A DNA stretch of 64,000 nt from Palleronia pelagia. Lineage in GTDB: Bacteria > Pseudomonadota > Alphaproteobacteria > Rhodobacterales > Rhodobacteraceae. This document shows positions 1 through 8,701 of this stretch, piece after piece. The notes below the pieces were generated by a model. That model made no database searches and had not been told where the DNA came from. It saw nothing but the letters and a program-made list of their open reading frames with translations. The DNA lies in NCBI RefSeq assembly GCF_900110115.1, contig NZ_FOCM01000003.1, positions 124,001-188,000 on the forward strand, written 5' to 3'. The position numbers and the translations under genes are program-made. Numbering within the stretch: position 1 is the first letter of the stretch; every line of letters starts with the position of its first letter.

Positions 1-227
1 TTGCCGTCGCCTTCGACCTGCTTGTGGCCCTCGGGCGCGAAACCCAGGCCGACATTGTAGACCTTCAGGGGCGTCCCGTTGTGCAGCAATTGCAGCTGAC
101 GCGCCTCTTTCAGCAGAACGACGCGGGTGACTTCCGGGCCGTCATAACTGCGGAATTTCGATGGCGCTGCGCATCCCGTCAGGATGACCAGCGACAGCGT
201 GATCAGAACGGATCTGATGATGGACAT
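1..227 (-). CDS. L,D-transpeptidase-like lipoprotein (3' part missing)
   Basis: Only the first 75 codons are in the window; the gene runs off the left edge. The N-terminus is a lipoprotein signal: Met-Ser-Ile-Ile-Arg, a hydrophobic stretch, then the lipobox LTGC with the acylated Cys near residue 19. The mature part (DGPEVTRVVLLKEARQLQLL followed by NGTPLKVYNVGLG) resembles the first strands of a YkuD-type L,D-transpeptidase domain, which forms peptidoglycan cross-links or anchors proteins to peptidoglycan. The catalytic His/Cys motif would lie outside the window, so the family call is an inference from the start of the domain only. It is the most downstream gene of a leftward run beginning at hslO. 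Confidence 0.6.
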   Translation of the reverse strand, partial: MSIIRSVLITLSLVILTGCAAPSKFRSYDGPEVTRVVLLKEARQLQLLHNGTPLKVYNVGLGFAPEGHKQVEGDG

Positions 228-341
228 GGGGTCTGCTCGCCCTTGGATGTGCCTCGATGGCGCGGACCATAGCAAACTCCCACGCGACACCGAATATCCC
301 TTGCCTCTCACATAGGCGTGAGCGGCGGGCACGTTGCAAAA

Positions 342-1556
342 TCAGCGCGACAGGTGGGCGACGAGTTCCACGTGGGGCGACCAACGGAACTGGTCGACGA
401 CCTTCACCGATTTCAGCCGATAGCCGCCGCGCTGCGCGATCGCCACGTCGCGGGCGAACGTTACCGGGTTGCAGGACACCGCGGCGATCACCGGAACCTC
501 GCTTTGGGCCAGTTCCGCGAACTGCGCCTCGGCCCCGGCGCGGGGCGGGTCGATAACCACGGCGTCGAGGCGGCCCAGCTCCGAGGCCAGCAGCGGGCGC
601 TGGAACAGGTCGCGCGTCTCGGCCTCGAGCGCATGCAGCCCGCCGGCCTTCTGCCAGGCGGCGCGGGTGGCGTCGGACAGGCTGCGCAGCCCTTCGACCG
701 CGACGACTTCGGCCTGGCGGGACAGGGGCAGCGCGAAGGTGCCGCAGCCCGCGAACAGGTCGGCGACACGCTTCGCGTCGCCCACGATGTCTCTGACGGC
801 GCGCCACAGGGCGGCCTCGCCCGACTTGGTGGCTTGCAGGAACGCGCCCGGGGGCGGCACGCAGGCCACGTCGCCGAACATCTGGTGCGGTGGCCGCGCC
901 TGGGCGATGGGGATGTCGCCCCATGTCAGCCGCGCCAGGTCGGCCGTCCCGGCAATGCGCGCCAGCTCTTCCGAAAGGGCGCGATCCGGCTCTTTCCCGC
1001 CCGACACCACCACGTCCAGCCCGGCAGGCCCGTGGGTCACGGCCAGCGACAGGGTGTCCTTGCGCCCCGCGCCCGCCGCCACGAGGTCGGAAAGCACCGG
1101 CAGGGCCTTCACGATCTGCGGGACCAGCACCCGGCAATGGGGCACGGGCACGATCCGGTCCGACGCCCGTTCGTGGAACCCGATCTCGACCCCGTCGCGG
1201 CTGCGCCGGGCCGACAACACGGCGCGCCGGCGCGAGGCGGGCGGCGAGGTCGCGATGCCGGTGATCGGCGCGGGCAGGCCCTGCGCAGCCAGCGCCTGCG
1301 CCACCACCCGCACTTTGAACCGTGCCACGAAAGTATCCGAGGCATGCATCAGCGCGCAGGCCCCGCAGCGGTCGTAATGCGGGCAGGCGGGCGTCACGCG
1401 CTCGGGCGACGGCGTCACGATCTCGGGGATCGGCATCCGGTCGCCCATGACGCGGCCGCGCACCGTCTCGTTCGGCAGGGCGCGCGGGACAAAAACGGGG
1501 CCAGGGGCGATGCCGTCGCCAAGGTGGCCCAGGCGGGTGATGGTCACGGTCTCCAT
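342..1556 (-). CDS. rlmD: 23S rRNA (uracil-C5)-methyltransferase, RlmD/TrmA family
   Basis: The 404-residue protein has an N-terminal TRAM-like segment, a cysteine cluster of the iron-sulphur type (C58, C64, C67 in ACPHYDRCGAC, with a further Cys near 139) and a C-terminal SAM-dependent methyltransferase domain (VADLFAGCGTFALPL and VIDPPRAGA). The VSCNP motif near residue 360 carries the catalytic Cys. The family uses SAM to methylate C5 of uracil in 23S rRNA. Whether the target is U1939 or another uracil cannot be read from the sequence. The gene follows the ABC exporter gene by 14 bases on the same strand, suggesting co-transcription. Confidence 0.85.
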   Translation of the reverse strand: METVTITRLGHLGDGIAPGPVFVPRALPNETVRGRVMGDRMPIPEIVTPSPERVTPACPHYDRCGACALMHASDTFVARFKVRVVAQALAAQGLPAPITGIATSPPASRRRAVLSARRSRDGVEIGFHERASDRIVPVPHCRVLVPQIVKALPVLSDLVAAGAGRKDTLSLAVTHGPAGLDVVVSGGKEPDRALSEELARIAGTADLARLTWGDIPIAQARPPHQMFGDVACVPPPGAFLQATKSGEAALWRAVRDIVGDAKRVADLFAGCGTFALPLSRQAEVVAVEGLRSLSDATRAAWQKAGGLHALEAETRDLFQRPLLASELGRLDAVVIDPPRAGAEAQFAELAQSEVPVIAAVSCNPVTFARDVAIAQRGGYRLKSVKVVDQFRWSPHVELVAHLSR

Positions 1557-1570
1557 CGGGCGGCCCTAGC

Positions 1571-3436
1571 CTATTCCGCGGCCTCGGAATAGCCCATGAA
1601 CCCGCCCGACTGCCGCTTCCAGTAGCGGGCATAGGTGCCGCCCTGCGCCAGCAGCGCCTCGTGGGTGCCTTCCTCGACGATGCGGCCCTGTTCCAGCACC
1701 ACGATCCGGTCCATCCGGGCGATGGTCGACAGGCGGTGCGCGATGGCCAGCACGGTCTTGCCCTCCATCGCGCGCTCCAGCGCGGCCTGGATCGACGCCT
1801 CGACCTCGCTGTCGAGCGCGCTGGTCGCCTCGTCCAGCACAAGGATCGGCGCGTCCTTCAGCAGCGCGCGGGCCAGCGCGATCCGCTGCCGCTGCCCGCC
1901 CGAAAGCTTGACCCCCCGCTCGCCCAGATGCGCGTCGTAGCCGGTGCGCCCCTTGAAGTCCTGCAGGTCGAGGATGAACTCGTGCGCCTCGGCCTTGCGG
2001 GCGGCGGCGATCATCTCGTCCTCGGTGGCGTCGGGCCGTCCGTAAAGGATGTTCTCCCGCGCCGAGCGGTTGAACATGGCCGTTTCCTGGGTGACCATGC
2101 CGATCTGGCGGCGCAGGCTTTCCTGCGTCACGTCGCGGATATCGCGCCCGTCGACGGTGATGCGCCCCCGCTCGGGGTCGTAGAGCCGCAGGAGCAGCGC
2201 CACCAGCGTTGACTTGCCTGCCCCCGATGCACCGACGACGCCGATCTTCTCGCCCTGCGCGACGGTCAGGTCCAACTGCTCGATCCCGCCCGCGCCGCGC
2301 CCGTAGGTGAACCGCAGGTCCTCGAACCCGATCGCGCCGCCATGGGGCAACGCATCCGCCGCGTCCGCGTCGGTCAGCGTGTGCGGCGGCGTCAGGGTGT
2401 TCATGCCATCCTCGACCTCGCCCACGTTGGAATAGATCGCCATCAGCGTGAACGACACCCAACCCGTCATCTGCGCGATGCGGATCGAGATCGCACCGGC
2501 CGCGGCGATGTCGCCCGGCGTCGCGATCCCCTGCGTCCACAGCGCGATGGTGCCGCCGATCAGCAGGATCGGCAGGATGCCGGCCAGCGCCATGAGCGAG
2601 AAGCGGAAGCCCGCGGTCAGCAGGCCGAAATCCACCACCTTGTCGCGGAACGTGGAAATCGCGCCCAGCGCGGCACGGTCCTCGTGATCGGCATGGGCGA
2701 ACAGCTTGACCGTCTTGATGTTGGTGATCGTGTCGACGACCTGCCCCGACACCATGGCCCGCGCGCCCGCCCGGGCCTTGGCCCGCACCCGGATGCGCGG
2801 CATGAACCAGCGGATCAGGGCAAAGTACCCCACGCACCACACGGCCAGCCCGACCGCCATCCACACGCTGATCGTCGTCAGCAGGAAGACCGAGCCGATC
2901 AGGGTCGCAAGAGCGAAGGCCACCACGTTGATCATCTCGGACGCCACGTCGGTGATCGCGCGGCTGGTCTGCATCTGCTTCTGCGCGATGCGCCCGGCGA
3001 AATCGTCGTCGAAGAAGGTGACGGCCTGGCCCAGCGTCCAGCGGTGCAGGCGGCTCAGCACCAGCGGGTTCACGTTGGGCGACACGATGACGGCGTTGGC
3101 CGTCGCGCTGGCCCCGAACAGGGCCGGGCGGACGACGACGAAGAACAGCAGCGCCCCGACCAGCAGCGTGGCGTTCTCGGCCAGGTATCCCGGCGTCGCG
3201 GTCCCGGCGGCCGAGTCGATGATCCAGCCCAGAAGCAGGGCGGTCACCACCTCGGCCCCGCCGGCCAGCGCCGACACCACGGCGGCGATCGACAGCCACG
3301 GCCAGGCCCCGGCCAAAGCCCAGCCCATGAACGCGCCCAGCGTCCGCGGCGGGGGGCCGTCGGCGGGCGCGAAGGCGTCGATCAGGTCGGAAAGCGGGCG
3401 CAAAAGGCGCGTGGGGCTGAAACGGTGCAATGACAT
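1571..3436 (-). CDS. ABC exporter, fused permease and ATPase (MsbA-like)
   Basis: This is a half-transporter of about 621 residues with an N-terminal six-helix type IV exporter domain and a C-terminal nucleotide-binding domain. The ATPase motifs are complete: Walker A GASGAGKST, signature LSGGQRQR, Walker B ILVLDEATSALD and the H-loop His in AIAHRLST. It would dimerise in the inner membrane and export a hydrophobic or lipid-like substrate, which cannot be named from sequence. The frame is open upstream to a GTG at 3475. I chose the ATG at 3436 because the conserved N-terminus (LSDLIDAFAPADGPPPRTL) begins soon after it; an ATG at 3448 is also possible. Confidence 0.88.
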   Translation of the reverse strand: MSLHRFSPTRLLRPLSDLIDAFAPADGPPPRTLGAFMGWALAGAWPWLSIAAVVSALAGGAEVVTALLLGWIIDSAAGTATPGYLAENATLLVGALLFFVVVRPALFGASATANAVIVSPNVNPLVLSRLHRWTLGQAVTFFDDDFAGRIAQKQMQTSRAITDVASEMINVVAFALATLIGSVFLLTTISVWMAVGLAVWCVGYFALIRWFMPRIRVRAKARAGARAMVSGQVVDTITNIKTVKLFAHADHEDRAALGAISTFRDKVVDFGLLTAGFRFSLMALAGILPILLIGGTIALWTQGIATPGDIAAAGAISIRIAQMTGWVSFTLMAIYSNVGEVEDGMNTLTPPHTLTDADAADALPHGGAIGFEDLRFTYGRGAGGIEQLDLTVAQGEKIGVVGASGAGKSTLVALLLRLYDPERGRITVDGRDIRDVTQESLRRQIGMVTQETAMFNRSARENILYGRPDATEDEMIAAARKAEAHEFILDLQDFKGRTGYDAHLGERGVKLSGGQRQRIALARALLKDAPILVLDEATSALDSEVEASIQAALERAMEGKTVLAIAHRLSTIARMDRIVVLEQGRIVEEGTHEALLAQGGTYARYWKRQSGGFMGYSEAAE

Positions 3437-3490
3437 TCCGGGCAACATAGGCGATGCGTCCGCGATTGCGCGCACGATCCCGTGTTCAGG

Positions 3491-4072
3491 TCAAAGAAAG
3501 ACGGCCAACGCCGACAGCGCAAGCGCGGCGGCCATGATCCGCAGGAAGACGGCCCAGGCCGCGTCGCTGGACAACAGGGCCGTCAGCAGGTGGCCCGCAC
3601 CCGTCCAGAACAGGCAGACGCCGAGGTTGATCCCCGCGAAGGCAGCGCCCAACCGCGCGCCTTCGGCAAGGGGCGGTAGGCCCGCGGCATAGCCCGACGC
3701 GGCGGCCAGCGCGACGGCCCAGACCTTGGGGTTGACCCACTGGAACAGCACCGCCTCGACCAGCGTGAAGGGCCGGTCGCGGCCTTCGACACGCGGCCGC
3801 CGGGCGCGGCGGGCCAGACCCCAGGCCATCCACAGGATCCACGCGCAGGCGGCCAGTTTCAGACCCCATTCCAGCGCCGGGCGCCCCAGAAGGACCGCGC
3901 CGATGCCCGCGCCCGTCAGCCCCGCCGTGATACCCACGCCCAGCGCGACGCCCGCCACGTGCGGCAGCGTCCGCGCCATGCCGAACCGCGCGCCCGAAGC
4001 GGTCAGCAGGATCACGTTGGGGCCGGGCGTGAAGAGACCCGCGAAGACGAACAGGTAAAGCGGGTCGATCAT
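3491..4072 (-). CDS. LysE/RhtB-family amino-acid exporter
   Basis: The 193-residue protein is almost all membrane helices and begins MIDPLYLFVFAGLFTPGPNV. The TPGPN motif in the first helix is diagnostic of the LysE/RhtB translocator family, which exports amino acids or related metabolites by proton exchange. The substrate is unknown. Its ATG overlaps the stop codon of the CCA-adding enzyme gene by four bases (ATGA), so the two are likely translationally coupled. The next gene downstream (ABC exporter) starts about 55 bases away. Confidence 0.85.
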   Translation of the reverse strand: MIDPLYLFVFAGLFTPGPNVILLTASGARFGMARTLPHVAGVALGVGITAGLTGAGIGAVLLGRPALEWGLKLAACAWILWMAWGLARRARRPRVEGRDRPFTLVEAVLFQWVNPKVWAVALAAASGYAAGLPPLAEGARLGAAFAGINLGVCLFWTGAGHLLTALLSSDAAWAVFLRIMAAALALSALAVFL

Positions 4073-5220
4073 CCCAGCAGGTCGTCGCGGCTGGCCGTCA
4101 TGCCTGACGCGATCCAGCGGCGTTCCAGCTCGGCCAGCTTGCGGCCGATCTCGGGGCCCTTGTAGTCGCCCGCCAGATCGGCGCCGCGCACGGGAAACCG
4201 CGCAGTCGCACCGCGCGCAATCCGGTCGCCCAGATCGGCCGGTAGCGGCGCAGAGAAGCTGGCCGCGCGCAACAGCTCGACATCGCGGGCGGTGTCGGCC
4301 CCGTGACGCCAGGCCAATTCCGCCGTGCCGGCCTCAGCCCCGATCCCGTCGCGCAGCAGCGCCAGCCGGGCCGCCTGCTTGCGTGACAGGCGCAGCCGTT
4401 CGGACGCCTCATCCCCGCCCAGCACGGCAAGCCGGCTCAAAGGGTCCGGCGCGGCTTCGAGCGTGCCTTCAAGGTGGACGAGAACCGCCAGCAGTCCGGG
4501 ATCGGCCCCGGGAAGGATCCGCGCAAGGATCCCCGATTGCGCCATCGAGGCGACAGCGGGCGCCGGGTCGGGCGCGGAGAGAAGCTTCAGCGTTTCGGCG
4601 CCGACCCGTTCCGCCGAAAGCTGCTCCAACCCCTCGGCCAGCGCGGCGCAGGCGGCCAGCGCCTCGGCGTCGACGCCGTGCTCGGGGTCGCCGTACCAAG
4701 CGTGGAACCGGAAATAACGCAAGATGCGCAGGTAATCCTCGCGGATACGCTGTTCCGCGTCACCAATGAACCTGACCCGCCGGGCGTGAAGATCCGGCAG
4801 GCCGCCCAAGGGGTCCAGCACCGTGCCGGTCGCATCGGCATAAAGCGCGTTCATGGTGAAATCGCGCCGGGCCGCGTCCTCTTCGATCCGGTCGGAAAAC
4901 GCGACCGTGGCGTGACGGCCGTCTGTGTCCACGTCCTTGCGGAAGGTGGTGACCTCGTAGCCCTCGCCCTCCACCACCACGGTGACGGTGCCGTGGTCGA
5001 TGCCCGTGGGCACCGGTTTCAGGCCCGCGGCCTCGGCCAGGGCGATGACCCGCTCGGGCACCGCGTCGGTGGCGATGTCCACGTCATCCACCGGCGCCCC
5101 GATCAGCTGGTTTCGCACGCAGCCGCCCACCGCCAGCGCCTGGTGGCCCGCCCCGGTGAGCGTGGCCAGGACGCGCTGGGTGCCGTCATCCGCCAGCCAC
5201 TGTGCGCCAGTGATCTTCAT
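4069..5220 (-). CDS. cca: CCA tRNA nucleotidyltransferase
   Basis: This 383-residue class II nucleotidyltransferase adds or repairs the 3' CCA end of tRNAs. The head domain carries the GGCVRN motif and the metal-binding DVDIATD acidic pair. It is followed by RRDFTMNALY and the nucleotide-selecting EDYLRILRYFRFH segment. There is no C-terminal HD domain. The frame is open further upstream, but the ATG at 5220 gives the normal family N-terminus (MKITGAQWL) and overlaps the stop of the CoA pyrophosphatase gene as ATGA. It belongs to the operon hslO-nudix-cca-lysE. A poly(A) polymerase role is less likely for an alphaproteobacterial protein of this length. Confidence 0.92.
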   Translation of the reverse strand: MKITGAQWLADDGTQRVLATLTGAGHQALAVGGCVRNQLIGAPVDDVDIATDAVPERVIALAEAAGLKPVPTGIDHGTVTVVVEGEGYEVTTFRKDVDTDGRHATVAFSDRIEEDAARRDFTMNALYADATGTVLDPLGGLPDLHARRVRFIGDAEQRIREDYLRILRYFRFHAWYGDPEHGVDAEALAACAALAEGLEQLSAERVGAETLKLLSAPDPAPAVASMAQSGILARILPGADPGLLAVLVHLEGTLEAAPDPLSRLAVLGGDEASERLRLSRKQAARLALLRDGIGAEAGTAELAWRHGADTARDVELLRAASFSAPLPADLGDRIARGATARFPVRGADLAGDYKGPEIGRKLAELERRWIASGMTASRDDLLG

Positions 5221-5807
5221 GCCGATACCCTCTGCGCCAGTCCCCGCAGGATCCGCGCGGTGGCGCCCCAGATGTAATAGGGACCGTAGGGCACGGTGTA
5301 ATAGAGCCTTTGCTGCCCCCGCCAACGGCGCGACTGAACGCTGAACCGCGCCGGGTCGGTGACGTGGTCGAATGGCACGTGGAAGATCTCGGCGACCTCG
5401 CCGGGTTCGGGGCGCGGCTCGAACGGGCGGGTGATGAACCCGAGGACGGGATGCATGGCGAAGCCCGTGACCGTTTCGTGGGGCGGCAGCGCGCCGATGA
5501 TCTCGACCGCGTCGCGCGGCAGGCCGATCTCTTCCTCGGCCTCGCGCAGGGCGGCATCGGTGGCGTCCCGGTCGCCGGGGTCGATCTTGCCGCCCGGGAA
5601 CGCGATCTGGCCGGGATGCTGGCTGAGCTGGGACGACCGCTTGGTCAGGATCACGCTGCCGGTGCGAACGCAGACGGGCACCAGCACGCCGGCCCCGCGC
5701 AACCCCGTGGTCCGGGGCCGCGCGGGCGCGTTCAGATCGAAATCCGACGACGGCCCGGTGTCGCGCGCCAGCGCGGCCTGCAGCCGGGCGCGCAGGTCAT
5801 CCATCAT
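5217..5807 (-). CDS. NUDIX hydrolase, CoA pyrophosphatase (NudL) type
   Basis: The NUDIX box is intact (GKIDPGDRDATDAALREAEE followed by EIGL). It is preceded by the CoA-pyrophosphatase family signature LTKRSSQLSQHPGQIAFPGG. The family cleaves CoA or acyl-CoA to 3'-phosphoadenosine phosphate and 4'-phosphopantetheine. The product is about 196 residues. The start is one of two adjacent ATGs at 5807 and 5804. Either overlaps the 3' end of hslO by about 10 bases, indicating coupling within hslO-nudL-cca. Confidence 0.88.
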   Translation of the reverse strand: MMDDLRARLQAALARDTGPSSDFDLNAPARPRTTGLRGAGVLVPVCVRTGSVILTKRSSQLSQHPGQIAFPGGKIDPGDRDATDAALREAEEEIGLPRDAVEIIGALPPHETVTGFAMHPVLGFITRPFEPRPEPGEVAEIFHVPFDHVTDPARFSVQSRRWRGQQRLYYTVPYGPYYIWGATARILRGLAQRVSA

Positions 5808-6801
5808 CGCCCGGTGCGATTTCCGCCTCGAACCCCAGCGTGCGGGGGTCGAACTCGTAATGAGCGCCGCAGAACTGGCAGTCGGCGGTGACCTTGCCAT
5901 CCTCGGTCGTCATGTGCGCGATGTCGCGGGCCGAGTAGATCGACAGGCTCTGGCGCACGCGATCGGCCGAGCAGGTGCATCCGAAAGTCACCGGTTGCGC
6001 GTCGAACACCCGTGGCTTTTCCTCGTGGAACAGGCGCACCAGCAGGTCGGTGGGCGCGACATGGGGGCCGATCAGCTCGGTCTCTTCCACGGTGTCCAGC
6101 AGCATGTTCGCGCGCTTCCAGTTCTCGGCCTCGTCGCCATCCAGGACATCCTCGGCCTGCATCACGCCCGCGTCGCCCGAGCCGCCTTCGCCCTTGGCCA
6201 TCAGCGGCGACGCCTTGGGCATGTGCTGCAGCATGATGCCGCCCGCGCGCCACGCGGTCAGCTGGCCCGGCTCCTGTGCCTGCCCGAAGGCGGGGGCGAA
6301 CCGGGTCGGCAGCTGCTCGGACTGGGCGAAGTAGGTCTCGGCGCAGGCCGACAGCGACCCGCCGGCGATGGGCGTGATCCCCTGGTAGGGGTGGGTGCCG
6401 TCGCCCTGGTCCATCAGGACCGCGAAATAGCCCTTGCCGATCTGGCTGAAAGGGTCGACCCCCGATTGCAGCTTGTCGGCATCGTAGCTGGCATAGGCCC
6501 GGATCTGCGCGGGCGAGCCGTCGGCGCCCGGCGCGTAGTAGTCGGTGGCGATCAGCCGGGCGGGCCCGTCGCCGCGAACCTGCAATGACAGTTTCCAGCG
6601 CAGCTTGATGGTCTGGCCGATCATCGCCGTCAGGAGCGTAGCTTCGGCGACCAGCGCTTCGATCTCGGGGGGGTAGTCGTGCTGCTCCAGCACCCGCTCG
6701 AGCGTCGAGTCAAGCCGCGCGACACGGCCGCGGATGTCCGAAGCGTCAAGCTGGAAGGGCAGGACGGTATCGTCCCAGGCGATTTTCGTGCTGAGTGTCA
6801 T
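5797..6801 (-). CDS. hslO: Redox-regulated chaperone Hsp33
   Basis: This 334-residue protein matches Hsp33, a cytoplasmic holdase activated by oxidation. The C-terminal zinc-binding redox switch is visible as CTC (FGCTCSADRVRQ) followed about 30 residues later by CQFC (ADCQFCGAHYEF). Zinc release and disulphide formation there activate the chaperone. It is the first gene of a leftward operon with nudL, cca and lysE. It faces a second NUDIX gene across an 86-base divergent gap that must hold both promoters; no clear consensus was seen there. Confidence 0.93.
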   Translation of the reverse strand: MTLSTKIAWDDTVLPFQLDASDIRGRVARLDSTLERVLEQHDYPPEIEALVAEATLLTAMIGQTIKLRWKLSLQVRGDGPARLIATDYYAPGADGSPAQIRAYASYDADKLQSGVDPFSQIGKGYFAVLMDQGDGTHPYQGITPIAGGSLSACAETYFAQSEQLPTRFAPAFGQAQEPGQLTAWRAGGIMLQHMPKASPLMAKGEGGSGDAGVMQAEDVLDGDEAENWKRANMLLDTVEETELIGPHVAPTDLLVRLFHEEKPRVFDAQPVTFGCTCSADRVRQSLSIYSARDIAHMTTEDGKVTADCQFCGAHYEFDPRTLGFEAEIAPGDDG

Positions 6802-6887
6802 GGGCTTCCTTTGCCGGATGGCGTTGGGCGTCAGCCCGCTATATAGGGCCGGGACACAAATCCTTGAACCCCGGGGGACCCGCCGCG

Positions 6888-7355
6888 ATGATCCCGCGTT
6901 TCGACCTGCCGCCCGAAGCCGACCGCCGCTACGTGTTCCGGCCCGGCGCCTATGCCGTGTTGCTGCGAGGGCGCGACATCCTTCTGACCCGCCAGAACGG
7001 GTCCGACCGGGCGCTGCAACTGCCCGGCGGCGGCATCGATCCGGGCGAGACGCCGCTGCGCGCGTTGCACCGCGAGGTCTTTGAGGAAACCGGCTGGCGC
7101 ATGGCGGTGGACCGGCGGCTGGGCAGTTTCCGCCGCTTCGCGTTCATGCCCGAATACGGGATCCACGCCGAGAAGCTGTGCCACATCTTCCTGGGCCGCC
7201 CCGGCCTGCGCATCGGGCCGCCGGTCGAGCCGGATCACGATGCGGTCTGGATGGATGCCGACGAGGCGGTGACGCAGCTGGACAATGCGGGCGACGCCTA
7301 TTTCCTGGCGCGGTTCCTGCGCTCAGGCCGGGGCGCGGTCGATCACCGCCATTGA
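6888..7355 (+). CDS. NUDIX hydrolase
   Basis: The 155-residue protein is a single NUDIX domain with a textbook box (GGGIDPGETPLRALHREVFE then ETGW: the GX5EX7REUXEEXGU pattern). The substrate, probably a nucleoside diphosphate derivative, cannot be inferred. I chose the ATG at 6888 (MIPRFDLPPEADRRYVFRPG) rather than the upstream extension, which runs through the promoter region and has no family resemblance. Its last 33 bases overlap the 3' end of the convergent RR-PP2C gene. Confidence 0.85.
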   Translation: MIPRFDLPPEADRRYVFRPGAYAVLLRGRDILLTRQNGSDRALQLPGGGIDPGETPLRALHREVFEETGWRMAVDRRLGSFRRFAFMPEYGIHAEKLCHIFLGRPGLRIGPPVEPDHDAVWMDADEAVTQLDNAGDAYFLARFLRSGRGAVDHRH

Positions 7356-8618
7356 CACGTCGTCGGGCGGGTCGCCGCCCTCGAGCAGGGCCGCAAGCTC
7401 GCCGCGCAGGGCCTTGAGCAACCCGCGCCCCGGGGTCCGCCAGTGACGGGCCAACAGCCGGGCGAGACCATCCTCGCCCAGCAGCCCGCCGCCGGGATCG
7501 GGACATTCGGTGACCCCGTCGGAATGGATCAGCAGCCGGTCGCCGGGCAAAAGGCTCACGGACACGGTTTCGAACGCCGCGTCCTCGACCAGGCCCACCG
7601 GCATGCCGCCCTGGCCAACCGGGCTCAGACCACCATCGGCGCGGACGAGGATGGGGTGCGGATGCCCGGCCTGGCACAGATCGACCCGGCCACTGTCGAA
7701 ATCGACTTCGGCAAGAATCATGGTGGCGTAGTGGTCGGTCTGGAATTCCGACAGGAACATCCGGTTCAGCCGCGCGCAGATCATGTCGGGTCGCCGCATG
7801 GCCACGCGGCCCCCGCGCCGCTCCAACGCGACGTTCTTGCCCGGGTCCCCGCCCGTCAGCCAGCCCGAGACCCGCGCGGCAACGAGGGCCGAGGCCACCC
7901 CGTGACCCGAGATATCGAGAGAGAAGACGCCATGCCGGGTGTCCGAGATGGGAAAGCCGCCGACGAGATCGCCGCCCACGGGACCCGAGGGCTGCAACAG
8001 GTAGGACACCGATCCGCCCGCCAGCCGGGCAGAGCTGCGCGGCACCAGTGACATCTGAAGCTTGCGCGCCTCGGCCAGGTCGCGGTTCAGCGCATCGTTC
8101 AGCCGCTGAAGGTCCGACGCGGCGCGGCAGGCCTCGCGGCTGCGCAGGACCAGCTCGCGCTCGATCCGGACCACGCGGGCGGCGGCATGCAGACGCGCCA
8201 GCAGCTCGTCGGGGCTGACCGGCTTGGTCAGGAAGTCGTCGGCCCCCGTTTGCAGCGCCATGGCGATCTCGTCCTTGCCGCGCTTGGCCGTCAGGACGAT
8301 GAAATAGACGTATCGGTCATCGCCGAAGCTGCGGACCCGGGCGCACAGGTCCAGGCCGGACAGGCCCGGCATCATCCAGTCGCTGAGAATGATATCCGGC
8401 GGATCGGTCCGGCAGAGGATCAGCGCCTCTTCCGCCGAGCCCGCCTCGATCACGCGATATTCGCTGCCCGAGAGGCTTGATGCCAACATGCGCCGGTGAA
8501 GCCGGCTGTCGTCGACGATCAGCAAGGTCAGGGTCGGTCGGCGCGGGGGCGTCAGGCCCTCATTCGCCGGACGGGTGGCTTCCTTGGGCACAGCGCCGGT
8601 GGATCCTTTCGCGGTCAC
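7323..8618 (-). CDS. Response regulator with PP2C/SpoIIE-type phosphatase output domain
   Basis: The 431-residue protein has a receiver domain (about residues 30-150; acidic pair D36/D37, phospho-acceptor D80 in DIILSDWMMPG, Lys in TKP). A coiled linker (about 150-195) leads to a PP2C/SpoIIE phosphatase domain with SLDISGHGVASALVA, LCQAGHPHPILV and the DDVSMAVI end. In related RsbU-type proteins, phosphorylation of the receiver controls dephosphorylation of an anti-sigma antagonist in a partner-switching cascade. No STAS antagonist or HATPase anti-sigma gene is next to it. The divergent neighbour encodes an Hpt protein that could be its phosphodonor (inference). Confidence 0.88.
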   Translation of the reverse strand: MTAKGSTGAVPKEATRPANEGLTPPRRPTLTLLIVDDSRLHRRMLASSLSGSEYRVIEAGSAEEALILCRTDPPDIILSDWMMPGLSGLDLCARVRSFGDDRYVYFIVLTAKRGKDEIAMALQTGADDFLTKPVSPDELLARLHAAARVVRIERELVLRSREACRAASDLQRLNDALNRDLAEARKLQMSLVPRSSARLAGGSVSYLLQPSGPVGGDLVGGFPISDTRHGVFSLDISGHGVASALVAARVSGWLTGGDPGKNVALERRGGRVAMRRPDMICARLNRMFLSEFQTDHYATMILAEVDFDSGRVDLCQAGHPHPILVRADGGLSPVGQGGMPVGLVEDAAFETVSVSLLPGDRLLIHSDGVTECPDPGGGLLGEDGLARLLARHWRTPGRGLLKALRGELAALLEGGDPPDDVSMAVIDRAPA

Positions 8619-8661
8619 ACCGGGTCTAGCGGTCCGATCCTAAGGAATGGTGAAGGCCGTA

Positions 8662-8690
8662 TTGACCGATCCTTTACGGACGGCTGCTAT
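8662..8690 (+). promoter_or_regulatory. Possible sigma-70 promoter for the Hpt gene
   Basis: TTGACC (8662-8667) and TGCTAT (8685-8690) are separated by 17 bases in the 83-base divergent gap between the RR-PP2C gene and the Hpt gene. If used, transcription would start near 8697, within a few bases of the GTG (8699) or ATG (8702) start. The message would then be nearly leaderless, which fits the absence of a clear Shine-Dalgarno sequence. The -10 match is weak, so this is tentative. Confidence 0.3.
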
Positions 8691-8701
8691 CCTGAGCGGT
8701 G

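Noticed and set aside
142-1842. Long opposite- and alternate-frame ORFs over rlmD and the ABC gene (also 318-1592 on plus)
   Set aside because: Arg/Pro/Ala-rich shadow translations typical of high-GC genes, with no family motifs and overlapping clear genes.
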